A DNA stretch of 64,000 nucleotides, taken from positions 1 through 64,000 of the forward strand of contig CAJNDS010000793.1 of NCBI GenBank assembly GCA_905221605.1, given 5' to 3'. The notes below the pieces were generated by a model that was not told the origin of the DNA, searched no databases, and worked only from the letters and a program-made list of their open reading frames with translations. Below, in pieces: positions 23,401 through 34,029 of the stretch (position 1 is its first letter; each line of letters starts with the position of its first letter). Position numbers and translations under genes: made by a program. The DNA is from Symbiodinium natans. Its lineage: Eukaryota; Sar; Dinophyceae; Suessiales; Symbiodiniaceae.

Positions 23401-24429
23401 GAACCACGCTGGGGTTGGGAAACCAGACGGAGTTGAGTCGTGGCACAATGGGATGCAGTCCGTGCACCCATCGGGAGGAACTCCTGCGAGGAGGCAGACC
23501 AGCAGGCGACGATGCCCGGCTGGCGACGGGCGATATCTCCCGGCATGCAGCTAGCACGTGAGTTGCATGCTGCACCTGGACTTCCCTCAGGAATGTCATG
23601 GGAGAGGGACCTGTACCTCCTATGACTGCGGGCACACGCAAGCATTGTCGCCTACAGCAACATCATGCCAATGCTAGCACAGCGTTCTTCACCGCAAGAC
23701 CGTGGCGGTCCCAAAACTTCGCGATACTTATGACACACAAAAGCACAATGAACTCCGATTGCTATTGGCAATGGGAAGTGGCTGGCTCCCTCGCCTGCAG
23801 CCAGCAGACTTGCTGGTTTGTGCAAACGGCTAAGCTGCCGGCATCCTTCTCTCCCATCTTCTTAGAAACCAGCCCTACACGTCGACGCTGCCAGTGCGCA
23901 GACTGTCTGTAGCATCGCCATCGCTCTTGACTTGGCACCAGTGGGTCATGAGGCCAGCTCGATATTTGGTTGGAATGAATGCACAGCGTGCCATCACAGG
24001 AGTATAGATGCCGGAATATCCAGTCGAGCTCAGCAGTCTGAGCAGTTTGCCGGACTCTTCCACAACTAGAAAGGCGCCAGCGCGGATCGCACGTATCCCG
24101 GTCCAAGTTGGAGTCATCTTAGTTGGGCTGCCGGAGCTGCGCTGCACGTACATCGGCATGTGAAGCTGCCATTGTGCCTGTGTGCTTGAGGAGGCATGCG
24201 ACGATGTGAGCAAGTGCCCTTTGGTTCATGCTGACATATCCGCATCGCTTGCTCCTGTGCAGTTGCATGCGTTGCCCCCACTGGCAAACGTGTCATCTGG
24301 CAAGCCTGCAGTGCACCGGTAGCTGCTGCGCCAGCGAATCTTCGGCGGACAAGTGCAAGGAAACTACTGCCGCCGCTCCATGCTATGCACACACCGCTGG
24401 ACTCGCTCGACCTCGCTTTCAGCATAAGC

Positions 24430-25690
24430 AAGAAGAAGCAGTTCCACGCCGAGACAGCTTCACCACTTCCTGCATAGGTACGCAGGACGCTCTCGCCACG
24501 TGCACACTTCAGCTCTCATTCGGGCTCTCGCGACCTATCTGCAGCTACCGGTGCTGACCCTGGAAGGTCGCGGTCGCGTCACTTCAGCGTTTACCGAGCA
24601 ACAGGGCAGTGAACCTCGCACACGAGTATGGATGACGATGCACAAGGAAGGGGAAGGCATGTCGTTGTCTTCACCGCATGCAGCTACACCTCGCTATCAG
24701 GCAAGAGGAAACACATAACACCACCACGATGCTCACGTACGCCCACGCCTCTCCGTAGGTCGTAACTGCACAACAGATCACAACAGTCACAAGAAGTACG
24801 TGCACTCTTCACCCTTGCTTCGCTGGTGTGTGGCTGACACCTGCCGCGATGCCGGGTAGTCTTCTCCAGCATTGGTAGCCACGCTCTAAAGACTTGAAGG
24901 CGCGGAGACGCCTGTATATAGCAGATCCTCTAGTGTGCCCTGCATGCTCCGCCCTACATGTCACACAAGCTGCGCGCGGCGGCCAGGAAAGCCCAGGAGC
25001 GGATCCGACACTGTGTGGCAAACGTGACAGGGCACGCAGGCAGGCTGCCCGAGCCCATGTCACAATGGCCCCAACGGCCCAGCCTGTGGCTGCCATGGTG
25101 CCGAATGCCTGCGGCATGCCTGTCCGCCTTGCGAGCTTCCGCCCGGAGGGGAAGACGGAGGTCTGGACCTATTCACGCAGAGCTACACGGCTACACGTTT
25201 GGAGGAAGGTAAACCACTGTCCCGGCCCTCAGGGCTGCTGGACCAACACGCAGCGCATGCACGACAGGCACATCACAAGCTCGGAACAGCCCCCTCTAGG
25301 CTGTCACGTAACTGCAGGTCGAGAACCACGCCGGAAGTTGGACAGACGGACAGTACCCCTCTGAAGGGAGATCTTTCTAGGACGAAGTTGCTCGAAAGCG
25401 AAGCGGCCGCCTCATCCCTGCATCCTGAACTTGGCTGCAGTAGGGGTCTGAGGTCAATTCTTGATGTGGTTGCAACCACTGGCAACCACTGCCACAGCTA
25501 CACAGCAGCTACACCTCGCTGTCAGCGAGCATGAACAGACAGCTCCACGCCACAAGTGTCACGCCGCCCTCGGGCACCTCCCCGTAATTGCGCAAGGCAC
25601 TCCCTGGCACCTGCTCCGAGATGTGGCGTGACCTGGCCCGGGAATGCCGGAAACCGCACAAGAGGTGGTTGATTGCACAAGAACGGGTGT
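24430..25690 (+). repeat. Block epsilon, copy A3
   Basis: Recent duplicate of 16150-17400 at the exact offset of 8285 bases. The match ends near 25660, where 25670 onward joins a different block (shared with 38800) while the first copy goes on to block zeta. This marks a breakpoint. Confidence 0.85.
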
Positions 25691-26200
25691 TGCACGTACA
25701 TGATGGAGCCACCATAGCCGCACTTGAGCACCCTGCAAACATCCTGCATCGATGTCGATGATGCCGTTTCATGCTTGAGGGCAAATTCTCCGGGCAACGC
25801 CACGGGCCTGCAGTTACAGGTCTCGCAGCGTGCCCTGCATGCACGACTTCCGACGGGTCAACGGGGCACATCCCGTGAGGCAAGCTGGCGCAAGCCGCAC
25901 ACTGCAAAAGCTGCGGTTGGCCTGGGCATCCGGCACTTCAAGCTGCAGCCGATGCTGGCGGAATCTCCGGAGGGCCTGCACTTGAAGCCGCCTTATGGCC
26001 AAGGCTGTGCGAAGAACAGAGCAGTTTCCACAGATTCCAGTGATTGCACGCAGCTCCTCCGCGGCGATTGAAAGTGCACCTTCAAACCAGCTCCTTCGAA
26101 GGCAAGGCCATGCAAAGTGCGTTGCCTCTCGCTCGCGTCACGGATGTGCAGGTCTCTCAGGATGCACACTGGAGGACCTATAGGACCCGAAGTTAGCTAG
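25690..26200 (+). repeat. Block eta, copy A
   Basis: Homologous to 38830-39330; part of it also occurs at 49250-49375. Includes CATCGATGTCGATGATG and CCGACGGGTCAACGGGG. The open frames on either strand are not conserved across the copies. Confidence 0.65.
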
Positions 26201-26209
26201 GCAATTCGT

Positions 26210-26960
26210 CAAACCAAACTATGCCCCCCTACTGGCGGCCCCAATTCTGGGCAAACCTGCGTACTACTTAGATCTAGCACATAAGCTGCTGTGCAACCAA
26301 ACAAGTCATTTATCAATTTTCGCTGTGACCCTATCCAGATTTGATCTCCGTACGGCGGCTTGGGTACGCAAAGTATGAGCCGGTGCATTCTTGAAGGCCA
26401 GGGCCCGAAATTCGGTGGCGCTTCCTCATGCTGCCCAATCGATGGCAAAAGATTGCCACAAGCAAGAGCCCAATCTTGGAACCAAGCTTCTCTCCTCAAG
26501 GTAAAAGGGTCCAGAGCACGGGCACCGAATTGGGAAGATTTGTGTCGTCTCCTCCAGGCTAAGGGCCTATATCAGTAGCCCATAGTACGGACCTTGGAAT
26601 CCGATGCTTCACATTGCAATTCACGCCGGTGCATCTCCGGGGTGCGGTCGCGCCAACGTTGACTGCGCTTGAAGCCGCCTTATGGCCAAGGCTGCGCAAA
26701 GAAAAGAGCAGATTCCACAGATTCTGCTCGGCTGCCCGGGCTCCTCCGCGGCGATGGAAAGTGCAGCTTCAACTTCTTCGAAAGGCCGTGCGAAGTGCGC
26801 TTCAACCTTTGGCTCTGCGGCCAGTCTGCGGGAGTACGCGCACCACCTCTAGCCCCCCTGCAAGCACAAGAGCAAACCGTGGCTACAAAAAGCAGCCGCC
26901 TTCACGCCACGCGGAACTTGGGGGGGTCTTGGCCCTAGAGGGAGTTTGGGACGGCTTTTC
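26210..26960 (+). repeat. Block theta, copy A
   Basis: Homologous to 39350-39990 and, in rearranged order, 51190-51560 and 50100-50400. Includes GATCTCCGTACGGCGG and AAGCCGCCTTATGGCCAAGG. The second of these texts recurs several times per unit (for example 26672, 39800, 40447) and appears at junctions of rearranged pieces. Confidence 0.65.
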
Positions 26961-26964
26961 GGGC

Positions 26965-27460
26965 GGCTTTCAGGGGGCCAGGGAGTTTAGATCTGCAACG
27001 CGCCTGGGATTGACAAGAACTGCGACCATGGAATCATCCTGCGTGAAGCTGGGACCTAACAGTCCTAACATCGGAGCCCCCCCTGATTGAAAGCAGCAAA
27101 GGTCGGTCTGAAAGCAAGGAAAAGAAAGCACCGCTCCGGCGCCTGCGTTGCAGAGGGACTTGGGCACTTGAGGCGCTGTGGTTTGTAAGAGTTCAGGGGC
27201 TTTAGATTCTGGACTTTTGGAACTCCTTGGCTCTGCCTGTGTGTAGGCCTACCACGGTCTAAGCAGATGGCACCAAAGGCGCATCGCACGCAACAGCATA
27301 CAGACTTGAAAGCACGCAAGAGGTTGGCATGGCAGCAGCGCCGCAGTGATCCCACTTTGCGTTCCTAATGATTCCAGCACATCCAGTCATCGCGCCAGAC
27401 TGCTTAAGACCGTCCCGCTCTCCGCTGTCCTCGTGAGCGTTGTCAATTGGTGAAACCCCC
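26965..27460 (+). repeat. Block gamma, copy A: most conserved block between units
   Basis: Matches 40830-41400 and 50400-50960 with only scattered differences. One difference is a 3-base insertion in copy C, beside the text GGCGCCTGCGTTG. The minus-strand frame beginning MPKSLCNAGAGAV and the plus-strand frame ending LGPNSPNIGAPPD both stay open in all or nearly all copies. I do not recognise either product. Confidence 0.7.
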
Positions 27461-27479
27461 CTGCCCCAGAGGGATCCAG

Positions 27480-28340
27480 AACACTAAGCAACCATGAATC
27501 CATGAGCACATCTCAAGTGCACCTTTCGAGAGTGGGGACCCTCGAACAAGGACCCAAGCTGCGACCCCGGTCTACAAGGGCCACTTTACGCGGCGAAACG
27601 GCAAGAACTCAGGTGGGAGAAGAAATGGATATGCTCGGCTTGGCGAATCGCGGTGGGTGGACTGATCTGTTCCGTGACAGGACAAGATGGTGAGGTCCCC
27701 TTCCCTCAGTTGCAGTTGCTGAAACCAAAACGCACTGCTACTAAGTGGTGCCCACAACCGGATCGGCAAGGGAAACATGCTTTAAAACATCCTGAGGCAA
27801 CAGGGCAAAGCCCGCCGAGTCTACAGGATTTGCCACACTGTACGCCCTGCGTGTGCATGAGCCGAGACGGCCTTGCATAGCAATCACCGGCAGGTCCGGG
27901 CCCTGAAGCAAGCGCCGTTGGGGAACTGCCTCTCAGTACAAAATTGGGAAGTCGAGCCACGTTCCGACATCAAGCTGCCGCCCTGATGTGACCCAACGGA
28001 AGGGGCTCAAATGGGCTGCCAAAAACTCCGGACACAAACACATGGACTCATGTCTCTTTGCCTTCGAACAGAATGTCATGGGCTCTGTATGGCTCTGTTC
28101 AATCTGAAGCCCGACGTGGCTGTCTGAGACGGCTTCAAGCACAGCAAACTCAGGGGCCTCAGGTGGGCGGAACTTAAAATGTTCGAAAGGTCGGCAAATG
28201 GGTCGCGCCCCATGTCGAGCCCCAGCCTGAAACACTCTCCAGACACCCGCCCCCTCCACTTCAGATCCCAGCAAACTGAGAGGATGGATTCGGGAGAGTC
28301 TTGGGTTTCCTTGGGGCGTTGACACTGTTATGCCCTAAGC
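27480..28340 (+). repeat. Block iota, copy A
   Basis: Parts match 50985-51190 and 52430-52760 (GCTCGGCTTGG/GCTTGGCTTTGG, CGGTGGGTGGACTGAT) and 53900-54000 (AGGATGGATTCGGGAGAG). Short fragments, no intact gene. Confidence 0.55.
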
Positions 28341-28805
28341 CCTAAATTCTAAACCTGGGGTCGAGGATTGCAAGGCTTTTGCCCGAAAACAGCCTCCGGC
28401 ACGTGCCATTTGAAGCTTAAAAGCCATCCTCAAGCGCGCTTGCCTGCAGATGTGATCTTAGGCCAGTGTGATCTGTGCAGATGACGCTGCTGGAGCTCAC
28501 TGCACGAGCCGCTTCCTTCCAGCGCCCGGAAGAAGAACGTGCCTCTTTCCTCCAGTCTACCTCTCCAGTGTGTGGAGTTTACGAACGAGTCAGGCCTCAA
28601 CCCCTGTGACCTATCTCACATTCCTACATTTCATGTCGCCGAGCGAACCGAGCGAATCGAGGGCGGCATAGCCTCGGCATCGGGAAGCTGGCCACGTACC
28701 ATCTGCCACATCTGCAAGATCCGCAACCTGGAAGTTCTCGCCGCGCGTGTAGCCCACGAGCACGTCCAGCCCAAGGTGCAGGCTCATGAGGCTCATGCTT
28801 GATTT

Positions 28806-29040
28806 CTACGAGCCCAAGCCAACATGAAGCCAGAACTGCTTTAAGCAGTGGCTGGCGGCTGGGAAGGAGCAACGGATCCCTGCGACGCAGCAGCCTTGTA
28901 CAACCATTCCGCGGCGGACCTCATGCATTCTCACGCATTTTCTTTGACCTTCCCTGCAAATGAGACCAACCCAGCGGCTACATAATTCAAGATATGACGC
29001 CCAGCAAGTTTGGGATGCCTGCGTAGGGCAAGACACCCCA
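28806..29040 (-). pseudogene. Cysteine-rich exon remnant (GCCVAGIRC type)
   Basis: On the minus strand this reads EVRR..., then GCCVAGIRCSFPAASH. An inverted homologue at 52815-52935 on the plus strand reads EVRR..., then GRCVAGARCYFPATAD. The matched C-x3-G-x-C spacing resembles the core of a CCCH-type finger that has lost its final His, but the stretch is too short to be sure. Opposite orientation in the two units indicates an inversion of this piece. Confidence 0.35.
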
Positions 29041-29099
29041 ATTCTGATCGATTATTGGGTTTGGAGTCTGGAGGGCGGGATTTAATCGAAGAGCACCCT

Positions 29100-29840
29100 A
29101 GATTCCGCGGGCCTTTTGCTCGTTAGCAACAGATCTTCCAACATGAGCGTTAGCAACAGATCTTCCAACATGAGAGGGCAGCAGTCATGCAGGGATCCAA
29201 AAGCGTCGGGGTATCGGTTCTGGTGTTAGGCAGCATCACCAGAGTAACACATTCAATATGGAGGTATCGTCCTTGGTATGAGCCATCGCTTCGCTAGGCC
29301 TTACTAAGAATGGCTGCCACTCACAAGGATTCTGCTGACAGCATGGGGCATCTTCTGGGATGGTGGGACCTGGTATGCCCACACAGATCCCGACCCAGAA
29401 TCCTGTCACGCGGCAACCAGTGGTGACTCTTCATTGGCCCCCAACGTTCAGTGACAGTGTGCTGTCAACCACTCCGAGAACTCTTTGGCCCTCAGCCTGG
29501 CAGCTGACTTGGTGGGCCTCATCCCATACAGTGCTACTGTTTGGCCGCGTTGCCGATGACAGGGGCGGTAATAAAGACTGCGACCCTTGCTCCTGGCACT
29601 AGAGGAGCCTCTGCTGTCAAAGCAGAAACGCGCTGGCGACACGACCTTTTTCTTTCTGAGGGCAATGAGTGCAACGCGCAGCCGCGCGCAACCTCTGAGA
29701 AGTGGCTGCACGCACACGCATGCCTCTTGGGAGCTGCCGGCTTGCAGGCATGATGAGAGATCTGAGGGTGCCGAGGCAGAATGCGGGGTTGCGGCTGTGG
29801 CTCAATTCCCACATCGTGGGGGGCCTACTGGTAGCTTAGC
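29100..29840 (+). repeat. Block kappa, copy A (diverged)
   Basis: A 25-base text starting GAGCGTTAGCAACAGATC is tandemly duplicated at about 29138-29172. From 29460 to 29580 the sequence is a decayed match of 42040-42160 and 54770-54890 (TCCGAGAA, CTGGCAGCTGACTTGG, TTTGGCCGCG, GCCGATGA). The following frame is not maintained, so I read this copy as dead. Confidence 0.5.
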
Positions 29841-29899
29841 GGGGGCCGGAGCCGCAACCTCGCCACTCTGCCACCTCGACCTCACGTTGGAAATGCGTC

Positions 29900-30010
29900 A
29901 GGTTGGCTTCTACAGCGAAGCGTAGTCCCAGCCTCGCCATCAGGATCGGCTGTGTCAAAGCCCACGGCCTCCGGCGATCAAAGTGTCCGGCTGCCTCACA
30001 CACAGCACAA
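29900..30010 (+). repeat. Left flank of the hypervariable slot, unit A
   Basis: GTAGTCCCAGCCTCGCCATC and ATCGGCTG texts match 43690-43790 and 55775-55870. In all three units this flank is followed by repeat-rich DNA of different kinds. Confidence 0.75.
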
Positions 30011-30094
30011 GCCCCTAAACTTCTCTCACATCGGTTGTGATGTTCTTTTTTGAGATAGCAGGGCGCCCGGGAAAAGGGGGTGTTGAATCGACCT

Positions 30095-30370
30095 GAAGCC
30101 GAAGCCGAATTAGTGAAGCTGCATTGCTGTAGGTGACGCCCCATTGTGACGCCACATGGTCTGACGCCGCATTGGTGGGGTGACGCCGACTTGTCCCTTG
30201 ACCTTGAATTATACGGCGTGAAGCCGAACGCACCCCCTGACGCCGAATTGTGAAGCCGAATAACCCCCTGATGCCGAATTATGAAGCCGACTAAGCCCCT
30301 GATGCCGAATTGTGGCAACCGAATTTTTCCTTGACGTCGGAATTACCCCCTGACGCCGAATTAGTTCCTA
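30095..30370 (+). repeat. GAAGCCGAATTA-type repeats, left cluster
   Basis: About eight imperfect units of the type CCCCTGACGCCGAATT plus TGAAGCCGAATAA. The core GAAGCCGAATTA reappears as its reverse complement in the cluster at 30890-31105, so the two clusters form a long inverted repeat around 30370-30890. Confidence 0.8.
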
Positions 30371-30402
30371 TAACGCGCCACCAGCAGGATGGCTTGGGGT
30401 AG

Positions 30403-30416
30403 CGTAGCCATTTTGG
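30403..30416 (+). other. Possible spliced-leader relic
   Basis: CGTAGCCATTTTGG is identical to positions 3-16 of the 22-base dinoflagellate spliced leader. Positions 2, 17, 18, 20 and 21 differ. There is no donor GT and no Sm-site context, so it is not an SL RNA gene. Relic leaders are known in dinoflagellate genes that passed through mRNA and reintegrated. Chance is not excluded but is small for 14 bases in this length of DNA. Confidence 0.45.
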
Positions 30417-30889
30417 GGCCTGTACTAGAACAGCTTTCGGAGCCTGCTGTTGAATTTGTGCCCCAGCGACCAACTCCCAAGGTTGCCAAGAGTCGGCGGT
30501 CACTTGGGCACTGATTGTTCCCACAAACTAGCTTAGTGAGCGTATTTATTGTCGGACTGGCTCAGTGTCGCTTCAACTTGTGACTGAGCGTCTTGGAGAG
30601 CAGCTGTTGGAACCATAAAAAGGCTTCCCTAGAAAAGAGGCTTCGGGAAGCATAGCAGCCTTCTTTTCAAGTCAAATGTGGACCAAATAGAAAAAACGCT
30701 GTGACGCGCACTACGGGTTTCTTGTCACTAGTGCCCGAACGGCCGCCGATTTTTGGCGGTCTCGGGGATCGAGGACAAGCGCGCGCAGTTCTTGTGGAAG
30801 CTGTCTCAAGGCACCACGAAGCATCATCTAAAATAAGATAGCTCAGTAGACGTCCGCAACGCGGCCTTGCAATGCGGTTTGCGCCCGCC

Positions 30890-31105
30890 CCGGCCTTTGT
30901 CCTCGCAACGCTGCTTCGCATTGCGGCTTCGCAATGCGTCTTCGCCTCGCTTGGCAGCCTATGCGTCTTCCTAATTCAGCATCGCAAATGCGTCTTCGCC
31001 GCAAAGCGTCTTCTCACTTACTGCGGCTTCGCAATGCGTCTTCGCCTCCTAATTCGGCTTCGCCGACTGGGCTCTCTAAGCACTAATTCGGCTTCGCGAA
31101 GCGGC
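30890..31105 (-). repeat. TAATTCGGCTTC-type repeats, right cluster
   Basis: About ten imperfect units built from CTAATTCGGCTTCG and GCGGCTTCGCAATGCGTCTT. They are the reverse complement of the core in the left cluster at 30095-30370. The plus-strand open frame across it (30872-31168) is repeat-encoded and not a credible gene. Confidence 0.8.
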
Positions 31106-31249
31106 TTCGGTTTCTGGTCGATTCAACCCCTTCCCCCCTGGACGCAATGTGTAAACATACTGTATTGATTTACTTGTAGCGTATTCTTACTTCTTACATC
31201 TTCTTACATTATTTCAGAATTGTATTGGGTTTACATGGATTCTTGGCCA

Positions 31250-32560
31250 ACGATGGGCACTTTGGCTGCCGCCGCAACAGTACTGATTCCTCAGACTCCC
31301 TACCACTCCAATCATGCCGAATTCCAAAGATGCAATGCTAGGTCAGATCCGGAAACCTTGAACTTCTCAGCCACCTTCTCACGACCAGAGTAGGGCAAAC
31401 CAACAACGACAATGACCAGCTCAGGATTGCAACCCCCTACTTGTAACAACACTCTTGCCCGTTGCCAATGTGGGCGTCTGGAACTCCTGATCTCCCCGGA
31501 GTCCCCGCGCCTGACACACCATGGGGAGTAAGCGGCTGGCTCTGCTCAGCTCGGGGTCCGGTCTGCTAGAACCGACGCTGGTACTGCGAGCCAAAGCTCC
31601 ATGAAGAACGCACCACAAGCATCAAGAGCCACTCCCCCTACATCCTCGAAGCACGGCGCGCGCGCGCGACGTCGTGGACCAGGAAGATTACGGTATACAT
31701 GCTCACACACGGAACATTCGCATGTTCCCCAGATTCTTGAGATTCTCGAGGATTGGAGAAAAACAAGTGCGTACTGATTCAAACATAAGTTGGTCTAAGA
31801 TGGTTTTGAGACACTTCCAACATGGAGGAATTTCATCTATTCGACAACTCGTCACGCAGTCTGATCGCACTTAAAGATGGCAGGGTCCGTTTAGGCCTTC
31901 TTTTCAACGCAAGCCTCCTCAAAGACTTCTAAGGGATATGTACCAAGAGTTGACAGAATGTTCCCAAAAAGTATTGCCCGACGAATGTATCTGGCAACAG
32001 CAGCTCATCGTATTGAAGTCCGCGGTTTGGGGCCGGTTCATGGAGTCTTCGATTTTCTCTTGAGCCTGTATAGGAAAAGAGTTTTAGGAACGATGATCTT
32101 TCTGAAATATTTCGACGTTTCGCAGGAAGGGTCCAGAATGACAAGAAACATGCCCAAATGCAATCTTGGAGGCTGGCTGGGTACTTTCTGGCAGCTGGCT
32201 CCTTCCAAATCAACCACCTAGACCTAACAAACAAAGAGGCCTCGGGAGCAGGAAGAGTACGAAGGCATGATTGGCCTGTGCCTACATGCATTCAGCTGTC
32301 TTCCCCCCCAAAGTGTGCAGGATGAAAGCATGGCACTGTGAGGCCGAAAGCCGGAGCGATGTCTCTTGGGTTTTCTGTGTTGCATGATCGGTTCCGAAAC
32401 GAGACCAAACCAAACCCAAAACTCAGATCTAGATGGGTGTCTTGCGACCAACCACGATCGGACATGCATCCCGGGGCGCGCCACATGTGCAATTTTCGTG
32501 CCCCGAACACTCATCGTATTGAAGCGCGAGGTTGGGCTGGTTACTGGATTCCTCGATATT
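31250..32560. other. Unit-B specific stretch without recognisable gene
   Basis: Mixed sequence. Open frames at 31929-32291 and 32224-32655 (minus) and 31958-32221 (plus) are below 145 codons, overlap each other and resemble nothing I know. A (GC)n-like GCGCGCGCGCG run lies near 31656. TCATCGTATTGAAG occurs twice (about 32006 and 32511), so there is a degenerate 500-base direct repeat inside. Confidence 0.4.
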
Positions 32561-33047
32561 TTTCTGGGACGGAGACATGCCGCCTTCGGTCGCATCATTG
32601 TTTCAAACGGCTTCTGCGCAAACTTACTGTTGGAGGTCTTCGACGGCATCATCATGACTCATGACTATCATGCTTAATATTAAGAGTCCGCATCTACGTA
32701 TTCCCCGATTGAGGCTTAGGGCGAAAAGGTTTGGCATGATTGGGCTGGGCTTTGGGCTCTTCAGACATCGATCACTCTGCCCTAGACCCCCAGAAGAATG
32801 ACCCTAAAAGATGGGCCAAGGCTACCTTGAGCACTTACCCAAATTCAGGGCACAAGAAGGCCTTTTTTGATTGGACTGCCAGCCAAGGGCAGGAGACTAG
32901 AACGGCCCAGGCCGTTGCCGATCTCGTTTCATGAGCACCTTGATGCCACCATCGCTGTGCTCGCCCCTGATGCACGCACCATGAGGCCGTTGCATAGTCA
33001 GGAGGCTGTTGCAGGTGGCTGCGAAGAACATACCGCTCTGTCACTAC

Positions 33048-33560
33048 TTATCGTGGAGAGGGGTTTGTCGCAAAGACATCTGTGCTTCAAGCCAACAGAC
33101 ATCTCGCACTTGGCCCGGAGCCTGATGGAGCCTGCCACATTGCCCTGAATGAATTGTTGAGCCACACCCAAGGGTGTGTCCTCGAGGCACTTCAACACAG
33201 AACACGGCGCTCTTGCGCAGCCCGCCGGCCGGCAGCACGAGTTCAGCATGTCATGGCCAGAAACAAACAGGAGGCCACAACCGCCTGCCGCCTGCCACCT
33301 GCCACCTTTATCACAATCCGGCCGGCCGGCTGCGAGTTGCTGATGCTGCCGCACAAGGTCCCGGCATGGCCGTCGCTGACTTTGGGAGGGCCAACCAGGG
33401 CACATGCGTGGGCGGCAGCACCGCTAGCAGCAAGCACCACGAGAAGCAGCATCCGATTGCAAAGAGACATCCGTCTCGTGAGTCACAGCCTGCAGGAAGA
33501 AGGGGTACGACTTTTGGTTGGGCCGGGAAGCCCGCTCGGCGTCAATTTAGCTTGGCAACA
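33048..33560 (+). repeat. Block alpha, copy B
   Basis: Nearly identical to 9277-9760, lacking a short piece around the GGCCGGCCGG text (33320-33330 against 9515-9560). In both copies the flanks then diverge by small indels. Confidence 0.8.
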
Positions 33561-33860
33561 TCGCGCTGCCACGCCCCGCGCACCACGCTCACCTTGGAAG
33601 GCGCAGTCATATGCAGTCGCATCAGTCGCGGTCGGCGTGTCTCAGAACGTCAGGCACCGGGCTCCGCTATGAGGAGTCCAAACATGGGCCCGTCCCCCTC
33701 GAAGCAAAGCCAGGAGGGAGGCGCTGTGAGGTGCGGGCTGCCATGGGCTGAAGCATGCGCTTTGGCCTCAGCCTCAGGTGAAGTGGGAGGAATTCATCCC
33801 GTCACAGGGATCTGTGCCCAAGCACCTGCCCAAGCACCTGCAAGGCCTTGGAGGCTAGGT

Positions 33861-33925
33861 GGGCATGATGGATTTTATTTGAATTGAATGCTGAGTAGCA
33901 CCTGCTGCCAGAAATTCCCACCACC
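33861..33925 (+). repeat. tRNA-like segment, decayed copy
   Basis: GGGCATGATGG and the distal AAATTCCCACCACCGGCCG texts persist, but the A box itself is destroyed (GATTTTATTTG). It confirms that the segment is a unit-wide block and not a functional tRNA. Confidence 0.4.
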
Positions 33926-34029
33926 GGCCGCGGCGTGATGCACGGCCCAGGGCGCCACCTCAGGCGACCACGTTGCAGGTTGGCCGGCAGCTCAAAAGAT
34001 GTGAAGAAACAGGGCCGCCAAGGCTGGCA

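Larger units (their letters stand above)
8690..31220 (+). repeat. Macro-unit A (longest copy of a three-copy segmental array)
   Basis: Begins with a block resembling 32560 and 45500 (sharing TTTTCGTCGCCCGAAA with the latter) and ends with a TTCTTGGCC-containing flank also found at 44850 and 57370. The ordered sub-blocks recur in units B and C. Unit A is about 22 kb against about 13 kb for the others, because 11.5-15.7 kb and 16.1-17.4 kb were duplicated internally (copies at 18.3-22.0 kb and 22.5-25.6 kb). No intact gene is recognised inside. Confidence 0.8.

Noticed and set aside
22998-23561. 187-codon plus-strand frame in block epsilon as an intact gene
   Set aside because: Homologous copies at 16609, 24894, 37952 and 48470 break this frame at different places, and the frame crosses a likely splice-donor site (GTAAGCC at about 23290).
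30872-31168. 98-codon frame rich in Arg/Leu as a small gene
   Set aside because: It is generated by the TTCGGCTTCG-type repeat cluster.
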